Positions 56,158-64,000 of a DNA stretch of 64,000 bases are shown here, piece after piece. Origin of the DNA: Cunninghamia lanceolata (taxonomy: Eukaryota > Streptophyta > Pinopsida > Cupressales > Cupressaceae). The notes below the pieces were generated by a model. The model saw nothing but the letters and a program-made list of their open reading frames with translations. It was not told the origin of the DNA and did no database searches. The stretch is from the NCBI GenBank assembly GCA_027924645.1, contig BSBN01000845.1, positions 2,232,001-2,296,000 on the forward strand, written 5' to 3'. Made by a program: the position numbers and the translations under genes. Positions within the stretch are counted from its first letter, which is position 1. Each line of letters opens with the position of its first letter.

Positions 56158-57482
56158 TGAGAGGGGGGGTGAATAAGTAGTCACAAAACTTTATCTTTTG
56201 ATGTATTTAATCTTCTTTACCACTTATTAACAGATTAATGATATAACCATGAAAGCATGAATCAACAACATATGAGCAAAAACACAATCAACACACATAA
56301 CACCAGGATTTTTACATGGAAACCTAGTTAAGGGAAAAACCACGGTGGGGGTTAACCCACAAGATTTATTCTCTGTTAAAAGAATAGAAAAATGGAAAGG
56401 CACTTGCCTTCAAGTGTACTGCCCAGAGATCACTACTCAAAGGAGGCTCATTGCCTACAAAATATTCACATGGTTAACACTGAAAGGTTGAACTGAGAAA
56501 CAACATCTTCTTCATGCCAAGGTCAGTTCCATTGAAGCTCACAACACCTCTGCTCTACCCTGAAACACTTCTTCACTACCTCCGCATCTTCACACACATC
56601 GGCACATTTACACAACTTCATTACACTTATTTATACATGACATCAACTTTGGAATGAACATCAAAGTCAGCCTTACAGTCATCTATCTAGAACATTCTCC
56701 AAGATAGGCATTGCAAGCAATTACAATTACAAGACTTGACTTAATATAAAATGCTACATGTGGACCACTACACTGTCGGCCAAACATATCTAGGACTCAA
56801 ATCATCCTCGAACAATACGCCATGCTCCATAGAACTTCTCTTAGATCATCCGCAACATGTACCAAGCATCTGATTGGCCAAGGCTAGAAAGAACAACAAC
56901 ACCCAAGGAGAAATCTTCAACTACGAGCTCAATCCTCAATGTGAACCACCAACACAATAGGCACACAATCTAGAGACCTCCACAAGCACAATGAAATCAA
57001 CAAGAACAACAACACCACCTCAAATCACTAGAATCACTTGGATCTTTAGACAGGAACTTAAGAACACTAACTATCATGACTATCACACTAGAAAGATTTC
57101 TTGCGGACCTCCAAAACATGAACCACTTGAGTTGAGGATACACACCAACATCCCAAACATACCTCTAGAACTGCAACCATAATATTCCAATGTAGAGCAA
57201 TCTAGACCAAATTCCTGTCACTTTGTTACATCTAAATGACTACAAAACCCAGTTCTACTCAGATGAACATAACTTCACCAATCCTCCATGCAGACCTCTC
57301 AAATCTTAACTGGAGCAACTTTAGACAATCCTCTACAAAACCCTTAAGTTTGCAGACTCTGATCTTCGTCTCACTGGGAATGCAGAGCAATCTTCTTTAC
57401 TAAACTGCACTATCTTCACTGTCTCTAACAAAGAGATATGTTGACATTAATGACAACACATCATAGGGACATATTTGCAACA
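56158..57482 (-). repeat. Copia-4 3' LTR (1325 bp)
   Basis: In element sense it starts TGTTGCAAATATG and ends CCCCCCTCTCA. It shares blocks with the Copia-5 LTR (for example GACTTGCGTGG-like and GGTTAAGGGAAAAACCA phrases), so the two are one family. Confidence 0.85.
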
Positions 57483-57840
57483 ATCTCCCCCTTTTTCATT
57501 GATGGAAACATATGATGTGAAAAAATGATACAACCATCAAGATAAGGACTTCTCCCCCTTCCTCTTATCACACCTACAACCACTTTCTTCACTGCTCCCC
57601 CTTTCACAGCAACTACTTACTTCCAACTTTTTCACATGACTTCTCTCCCCTTTTGACATCAATTGAAAAGGGCACATATTTGCAATCATCTCTCCCCCTT
57701 TTTGTTTCTTAGATAAAACCAAACTGAACTCCAGAATTAACATACTGACTACTCCCCCTAAGTAGCATCCTCTTAACACCAATCTGGATCACAAGATATG
57801 ACTGTGAGTTCCACCAGACTGATGCACATTGGTGCACCTT

Positions 57841-58690
57841 AGTTCTAAATAGGAGGGGTATTAATCCCTAGCTTCTCTCTGAGATACTCAAAAGAGTCCT
57901 TAGGTAGAGGCTTAGTGAAGATATCTACAATCTGATTCTTTGAAGAAATAAACTCCAATCTGACTTCATTATCATTCATCTTCTCTCTCAAAAAGTGAAA
58001 CTTGATGGATATGTGCTTTGTTTTTGAATGCAACACTGGATTCTATGAGATATTTATTGCACTTGAATTATCACAGAAGATTGTAACAGGCTCTTCAAAT
58101 GCAATTCTGATATCCTTCAACATTTGCTTCATCCACAAAACTTGAGTACAATCACTTGCTACTACTATATACTCTACCTCTACAGTAGATAGAGATATTG
58201 CCTCCTACTTTTTACTCAACCAAGAAACTAATCTCTTTCCCAAGAAAAATGCACCATCAGTAGTACTCTTCCTATCATCCACATCTCCTATCCAATCAGC
58301 ATATGTATATGCATGAAAAGTGAAATCATCATCCTTAGGATACCATAAGCCATAATCAGATGTTCCCTTCAGATATATGAAAATTCTTTTGACTGCTACA
58401 ACATGAGATTCTCTAGGATTAGCTTGAATTCCAGCAACAAGGCCAACTGCATTCATAATATCAGATCTGGTTTGAGTTAGATAAAGCAGTCCTCCAATCA
58501 TTGATCTATACCTTTTCTAATCTGCCTTAGGGGAATCATCATCTTTACTCAACTTGCATCTGATTATCATAGGAGTACTCACTGCTTTTGATTCAATCTT
58601 TGAAATGAAACAATACTTCACTTGTTCTTCAACAATTTTTCTTCTAGTTTGAACACCTATATTTTTATCTCCTATGATCTAATGTTCATA
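57841..58690 (-). pseudogene. Copia-4 residual RT C-terminus and RNase H
   Basis: From the right: VEEQVKYCFISKIESK joins [20 protein letters not shown] in one frame. This skips the RT palm that lies between the corresponding points in Copia-5. [60 protein letters not shown], a stop, SLSTVEVEYI and [12 protein letters not shown] then follow. The end is [20 protein letters not shown] and [20 protein letters not shown]. At least three stops are present. Confidence 0.88.
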
Positions 58691-58969
58691 ATGATTCAAC
58701 CTTACATACCTAGGAGTATTGGGATTTTCTTGAACTTTTGATTCTTGAACTTGTTCCTCCACATTTGCACTAGCTTCTTGAGTCACTAGATTCTCTGAAG
58801 CAATCTGAATCTGAATTTGATTTTGAACTTGCTTTCCTTTATTTAGACTTTCATTTTGATCATCTGATTCATATCCATAAGACTTGGAAGGTCTCTCCTT
58901 GCTTTCATCAACCTTGACATTAGCACTTTCAACAATTCTTTTCAATCTCATGTTAAGGCACCGATATGC

Positions 58970-59930
58970 CTAGCTTTGGTTAGAATAACCCAGAAATATT
59001 CCTTCATCACATCTTCCATCAAACTTGCCTAGATCTTTATCTCTCTTGATATAGAATTTACTACCAAAAACTTTGAAGTATTTCACAGTAGGAGCATTAC
59101 CAAACCACATTTCATAAGGTGTTTTACCAGTATTACCTTTGATCTGCACCCGGTTAAGAGTGTAGACAGCAACACTCACAACCTCTCTCCAATAGACATG
59201 TGGAACATTTGCCTCTATCATCATGGTTCTAATAGCCTCTTGAATAGTCTGTTCCTTCCTTTCCACAACTCCATTCTGCTGAGGAGTCCTAAGAGCAGAT
59301 AATTGTCTTCTTATTACATGCTCTTCACAAAATGCATTAAACTCACCGGAGGTAATCTCTCCACCTCTGTCAGATCTCGGACACTTTATTTTCATGCCAA
59401 TCTCATCCTCCACCTTAGCCTTGAACACCTTGAATCTTTCAAGAGCCTTTGATTTCTCTCTCAAGAAAGTGACCCACATCATCCAGGAGTAATCATCAAT
59501 CAGCAACATAAAGTATCTATCTCCTTGCAAACTCCTAACTTTGGCAGGACCAGACCAATTAGTGTGCACAAGTTCCAACAATCCATTTGAAAATTGTTCT
59601 ATACTTTTGAATGTAGCTCTATTCTGTTTGCCCAACTGACATTCCTTACACATGCTATTAGCAAGTTTCACAAGCTTTGGAAGATCTCTCACAGCCTGAG
59701 TAGTAATTATCTTGATAATGTTATCAAAGTTTACATGACACATTCTCCTATGCCATTACCAACTCTGATCAATCTGAGAAATCAAACAACTTTTACGAGT
59801 ACCACTTAAATGAAAGATATTACCTCTAGTCTGTTTACCAGATGTAATCTCAATTTTAGAGCTTCCCAAAATTTTGCATCTTCCATCCTCGAATCGGAGA
59901 TCATACCCTTTGTCTATTAGACTTAGGGCA
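58970..59930 (-). pseudogene. Copia-4 integrase region
   Basis: GAG-pre-integrase zinc-binding region: WHRRMCHVNFDNI (WHRRLGH in active relatives; a stop precedes it) and CKECQLGKQNR. The integrase core is open for 257 codons from 59743, with LLIDDYSWMMWV (first Asp), CPRSDRGGEITS (second Asp) and TPQQNGVVERKEQT (Glu). It continues TPYEMWFGNAPTVKYFKVFG and DEGIFLGYSNQS. All three D,D,E residues are visible. Confidence 0.88.
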
Positions 59931-59936
59931 CACAAC

Positions 59937-61164
59937 TGAGAGGGGGGGTGAATCAGTTGTGCAAAACTTTCTTGTAATTAAACACTTAATTCCACTTTGC
60001 AATTCAGTAGTATAATAATAAATCAATCATAGAAACACAATGCAACAAATTAAGAGTAGAAACATATCAACACATGAGACACCAAGATTTTGACGTGGAA
60101 AACCTGGTTAAGGGAAAAACCATGGGGTGATTAACCCAAGATTGTATTCTCTATTAGAAGAATAGAAAGAACAAAATGGCACATGCCAATTAGGGCTCAT
60201 TGCCCGAGCACATTGCTCACAAGAGGCTCACTGCCTACAAGAGACACACTGTCTACAAAGAAATAAGTATCACCTACTTGAACTAGAAAATAGCATCTTC
60301 ACCATGCTTGAATCAGTTCCATTTAAGCCCAATACTTCTGCTCTGCCTTTCGCTCTCCTCCTTGCTACCACACACTCATCTCCACAAGAACAACTTTGAA
60401 ATGACTTTGCAATCCCTTATTTATACAAGACATCAACTTAGGAATGATCATCTAAGTCGGCAAACATCAACAAGAACATCCACAGGATGTGTAACTCATC
60501 TGGTCGGCCAATCTCCAGAAGAACACTATCATCCAGAAGTTAATCTTCAATTGCGAGCTCCAACTCCAATGCAGATCACCAACATGAACTGGACACAATC
60601 CAAAGATCTCCACAAGCTTTCCTAAATCACCAAGAACATCCACACTTCATCTGCTTACTGAAATCCATCTCCTCTTCATCCGGAACCTCAAGAACATAGT
60701 CTGTCATTACTGTCACATAGGAATAGATGCTTGCGGATCTTCAAACCATGAACCAATCTAGTTGACACTCCATAAAGACTTCCTCAACACTCCCTCAAAT
60801 CCCCAGAATAGGAAAATGCAATTCCAGATCTCACCGGACCTATCTGTAACACTCTGTCACCACTGAACATCTGCTGGAAGTGGTTTTAGTTGAGCGGCCA
60901 CAACTTCTTCAAATCTTCATACAAACCTCTAAAATCTCTACTGAATCATCTTAAGACATATATCTACAAACCCTTTAAACTGCATCCTCTGATCCTCATC
61001 CTATCTGGGACTTTTACCTTACTGTCTTCACTATTCTTCTCTGTTCCTGATTAGGACTAATTTTCTCAATATCGTCAGCACTTAGCTCATCCAATCCCTT
61101 TCATCAATGTAACAGGAGTATGTTGACATCAATGACAATACCGGTTAGTCCCATACTTGCAACA
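59937..61164 (-). repeat. Copia-5 3' LTR (1228 bp)
   Basis: In element sense it starts TGTTGCAAGTATGGG and ends CCCCCCTCTCA. Confidence 0.9.
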
Positions 61165-61501
61165 ATCTCCCCCTTTGTCATTGATGGCAACATATGATGT
61201 GAAAAACTACTTTAACCATTAAGACAAGAACTTCTCTTTACTGTTACAACTCCCCCTATCAGCAACATCCATCCACATGTCTTTTCTCCCTTTACTGCTC
61301 CCCCTTTGATTAGCAACCACTTGTTTTTCACATGTCTTCTCTCCCCCTTTGACATCAATGGAAAAGGGCTCATACTTGCAACTTCAACTCTTCAAAAACA
61401 TACTAGCTGCTCCCCCTGAGTGGCAGCGCCCCATCATCAATCTGGATCACAAGATATGACTGTGATATCCACCGGACTGATGCACATCAGTGCACCTTAG
61501 T

Positions 61502-62980
61502 TCACCACCGGAGGGGCAATAACCCTAACTTCTCCCTGAGATACTCAAAAGAGTCCTTAGGTAGAGGTTTAGTAAAGATATCTGCAATCTGATCCTTGGA
61601 ACGCACAAACTCCAATCTGACTTCATTCTTGTGCACTTGCTCTCTTAGAAAATTAAACTTGATAGATATATGCTTAGTCTTTGAATGCAACACCGCATTC
61701 TTAGATATATTTATTGCACTTGAATTATCACAGAAGATTGTGATAGGCTCCTCATACTCCACTCTTATGTCTCTTAGCATTTTCTTCATCCACAATACTT
61801 GAGTGCAACTACCTGCTGCTACAATATATTCTGCTTCAGTTGTGGATAGAGATATTACCTCTTGTTTCTTGCTTAGCCAAGAAACCAATCTCTTTCTCAA
61901 AAAGAATGCTCCACCACTGGTACTCTTCCGGTCATCCACATCTCCTACCCAATCAGCATCTGCATATGCATGAAGAGTGAAATCATGATCTCTAGGATAC
62001 CATAGACCATACTCAACTATCCTTTTTAGATATCTAAAAATCCTCTTGATTGCCATGACATGAGATTCTCTAGGATCAGCCTGAAATCTAGCAACAAGAC
62101 CAACAGCTTGCATAATGTCTGGTCTAGTTTGAGTGAGATACAACAGTCCTCCAATCATTGACCTATACTTTGTCTGATCAACCTTAGGAGAATCATCATC
62201 TTTGCTCAATTTACATCTGGTTGCCATGGGAGTATTCATTGGTTTTGAGTCTTCCATCCCAAAAATTTTCAACAATTCTTTCACATATTTGGTCTGAGAA
62301 ATGAAGATTCCTTTCTTTGTTTGAGTGATTTGTAGACCCAAGAAGAAATTCATTTCACCAAGCATGGACATCTCAAACTCACTTTTCATTTGATTTGCAA
62401 AAGTTTTACACATACTATCTCTTCCTCCAAAAATGATATCATCAACAAACACTTCAACAATCAAGATGTTTTCATGATCAATTTTGAAATATAAATTACT
62501 GTCAGTAGTACCTTCGTTGAAACCAATCTTCAAAAGATGTTTATCCAATCTTTCATACCAAGCTCTTGGGGCTTGCTTTAGTCCATACAGTGCTTTTTTC
62601 AACTTGTAGACCATATTACTATGATCAGACAATTGAAATCCATTCGATTGTTCAATGTACACTTCTTGTTCTAAGTCACCATTTAGGAAGGCAGACTTGA
62701 CATCCATCTGATATACTTTGAAATCCTTGAAGGCAGAAAAAGCAAGAAATAATCTAACTGCTTCAATTCTTGCCATCGGAGCAAAAGTTTCTTCAAAATC
62801 AACTCCTTCTATTTGAGAATAGCCCTTGCAGACCAATCTGGCTTTATTTCTGATTACTTCACCAATTTCATTTAATTTGTTCTGGAAGACCCATTTGGTT
62901 CCAATCACATTCTTATTTCTAGGTCTGGGAACAAGATCCCAAGTGTGATTTTTCTCAATTTGCATCAACTCTTCCTCCAT
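61502..62980 (-). CDS. Copia-5 reverse transcriptase and RNase H, open 492-codon frame
   Basis: Copies element RNA into DNA in virus-like particles. RT (about residues 20-260) shows [78 protein letters not shown] and [19 protein letters not shown]. The catalytic box is [10 protein letters not shown], with Phe in place of the usual Tyr of [15 protein letters not shown] and [14 protein letters not shown] follow. RNase H (about 345-480) has [33 protein letters not shown] and [15 protein letters not shown], supplying the acidic residues. The end is [20 protein letters not shown]. The first Met here is internal to the polyprotein; a TAG (where W is expected) lies 15 nt upstream, so as read the full polyprotein is broken. 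Confidence 0.93.
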   Translation of the reverse strand: MEEELMQIEKNHTWDLVPRPRNKNVIGTKWVFQNKLNEIGEVIRNKARLVCKGYSQIEGVDFEETFAPMARIEAVRLFLAFSAFKDFKVYQMDVKSAFLNGDLEQEVYIEQSNGFQLSDHSNMVYKLKKALYGLKQAPRAWYERLDKHLLKIGFNEGTTDSNLYFKIDHENILIVEVFVDDIIFGGRDSMCKTFANQMKSEFEMSMLGEMNFFLGLQITQTKKGIFISQTKYVKELLKIFGMEDSKPMNTPMATRCKLSKDDDSPKVDQTKYRSMIGGLLYLTQTRPDIMQAVGLVARFQADPRESHVMAIKRIFRYLKRIVEYGLWYPRDHDFTLHAYADADWVGDVDDRKSTSGGAFFLRKRLVSWLSKKQEVISLSTTEAEYIVAAGSCTQVLWMKKMLRDIRVEYEEPITIFCDNSSAINISKNAVLHSKTKHISIKFNFLREQVHKNEVRLEFVRSKDQIADIFTKPLPKDSFEYLREKLGLLPLRW

Positions 62981-62989
62981 TGCTTTGGT

Positions 62990-64000
62990 CTAGTTTTCAT
63001 CATTGCGGGCTTCATTTATTGTCTTAGGTTCAATCTTTGAAATCAGACAATACTCATCTAAATTTTGAGCAATTCTCCTTCTAATTTGCACACCTTTGCT
63101 TTTGTCACCTATTATCTGATCTTCAGAGTGGTTCAGTCTTACATACCTTGGAACTTTGGGAGTTTCTTGCACTTCTGCTTCTTGATTAGGCTCATTCGAA
63201 CTTATCTCTTATTCCTAATTTACCGGATCAGTTTGAATCTGATTTTCAGAAGAGGTTTGGGCTCCTTGAATCAGAACACCATTCTGATCATCTTCATCAT
63301 ATTCATAAAACCTTGAGGGTTTCTCAATTCCCTCATCAACCTTCACATTTGTTCTTTCTATTATCTTTCTCAGTCTCTTGTTATAACATCGGTATGCTTT
63401 TCTTTGAGTAGAGTAACCCAAGAATATTCCTTCATCACTTCTGGCATCAAACTTTCCTAGATCTTCATCTCTTTGAATGTGACATTTTCTACCAAAAACT
63501 CTGAAATACCTCACAGTAGGAGTGATGCCAAACCAAAGTTCATAAGGAGTCTTACCGGTATTGTTTCTGATTTGAACTCTATTGAGAGTATAGACTGCAG
63601 TGCTGACAGCTTCTCTCCAATAGATCTAAGGAACATTTGCTTCCATCATCATGGTCCTAGAAGCTTCCTGGATGGTCCAGTTCTTTCTTTCCACTAATCC
63701 ATTCTGCTGTGGAGTCCTAGGAGCAAATAAATGTCTCTTCATTCCATGTTTTTCACAGAACTCTAAGAACTCACCGGATGTGAATTCCCCACCTCTATCA
63801 GACCTCAGACATTTTAGTTTTAATCCAGTTTCATTTTCTACCATAGCCTTAAATATTTTGAATTTCTCAAGAGCTTCTGATTTCTCTTTTAGAAAGGTTA
63901 CCCACATCATCCGGGAATAGTCATCAATTAGTAACATGAAGTATCTATCACCTTGCACAATCCTGGTTCTTGTCGGGCCACAAAGATCAGTATGAACTAA
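62990..64000 (-). pseudogene. Copia-5 integrase and linker with a few stops
   Basis: From the right edge: LVHTDLCGPTRTRIVQGDRY, LLIDDYSRMMWV (Asp), CLRSDRGGEFTSGEF (Asp) and TPQQNGLVERKNWT (Glu), all three catalytic residues kept. A stop follows MEANVP (about 63625), then IYWREAVSTAVYTLNRVQIR, TPYELWFG, GIFLGYSTQRKAYRCYNKRL and an acidic linker. Two close stops occur near 63210. QETPKVPRYVRLNHSEDQII leads to the RT frame. The lesions are few, and each looks like a single substitution. Confidence 0.88.

Larger units (their letters stand above)
56158..59936 (-). mobile_element. Copia-4: outer Copia element with RT deleted, interrupted by Copia-5
   Basis: The 3' part of a minus-strand Copia. 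Its 3' LTR is 56158-57482 with flank ACAAT (56153-56157). It is preceded in element sense by the purine tract AAAAAGGGGGAGAT. Coding on the minus strand runs from GAG-pre-integrase and integrase (59930-58970), through a linker, directly into the late RT/RNase H region (58680-57845). Codons are cut at 59936 by the LTR of Copia-5; the reading CALSLIDKGYDLRFEDGRCK continues up to that junction. The rest lies to the right of the window. Stops in the integrase and RNase H regions show it is dead. Confidence 0.9.
59937..64000 (-). mobile_element. Copia-5: inner Copia element, nearly intact pol, partial
   Basis: Inserted in Copia-4 at 59936. The 3' LTR is 59937-61164; its left flank ACAAC (59932-59936) should be the target duplication, with its partner beyond the window. 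In element sense the LTR is preceded by the purine tract GACAAAGGGGGAGAT. Pol reads leftward from the window end: integrase (from 64000), linker, RT and RNase H ending at 61502. Only about four stops interrupt it, so it is younger than Copia-4. The 5' LTR, gag and protease lie outside. Confidence 0.92.

Noticed and set aside
57537..57782. 81-codon minus-strand frame
   Set aside because: Lies in the untranslated 3' region of Copia-4 between pol and the LTR; rich in purine-tract-like sequence.

Overview
This window looks like intergenic DNA from a large plant nuclear genome, most likely a gymnosperm such as a conifer. That is inferred from an AT-rich, gene-poor background, at least five dateable or classifiable LTR retrotransposons nested in one another, much older retroelement debris, and decayed fragments of plant gene families (DYW-type PPR proteins, a TOPLESS-like corepressor, a receptor-like kinase, eIF5B). 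No bacterial or organellar gene organisation is present. Species assignment would need a database search.

Left part (1-13 kb). The only convincing intact gene is the first one. It runs on the minus strand off the left edge and encodes a secreted protein that seems to enter a bulb-type (GNA-like) lectin domain where the window cuts it. A young Copia element (842-5283, target duplication GTCCC, LTRs differing by one base plus an AT-repeat length change) sits about 130 bp upstream of its TATA box. This Copia has a dead pol. Between its 5' LTR and gag it carries what looks like part of a tiny TRIM-type element whose 128-bp LTR contains a tRNA-like sequence. A 46-bp hairpin minisatellite lies before its 3' LTR. 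Next come a 385-bp tandem duplication, a hAT-like transposase remnant and a 2.2-kb gag-only Copia (10792-12992, target duplication TAAAT).

Middle (13-35 kb). This is old debris: an unidentified minus-strand coding remnant, a LINE reverse-transcriptase fragment, Ty3/Gypsy gag-protease fragments, and a second Gypsy remnant (protease, then G-patch and zinc-knuckle parts). That second remnant is split by a complete minus-strand Copia-type element with 863-bp LTRs (27414-32770, target duplication CGAAT) that has no recognisable gene inside. Minisatellites and a possible CACTA transposon end with subterminal repeats follow.

Right part (36-56 kb). Pseudogene fragments lie mostly on the minus strand: TOPLESS-like, then a receptor-like kinase whose intron received a 7.7-kb Gypsy-like element (40025-47735) 5 bp after a splice donor, then PPR and eIF5B pieces. 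The 2.6-kb LTRs of that element hold an array of about ten degenerate palindromes, and its interior holds a frameshifted ORF of unknown function.

Right edge (56-64 kb). Two minus-strand Copia elements of one family are nested. The outer one has lost its reverse transcriptase by an in-frame deletion of about 0.8 kb. The inner one, inserted in the outer one's pol, keeps an open 492-codon RT-RNase H frame and is cut by the window end. Apart from the lectin-like gene, nothing here appears to work as a host gene; the window is mainly a record of retrotransposon nesting, non-autonomous element formation and gene-fragment decay.
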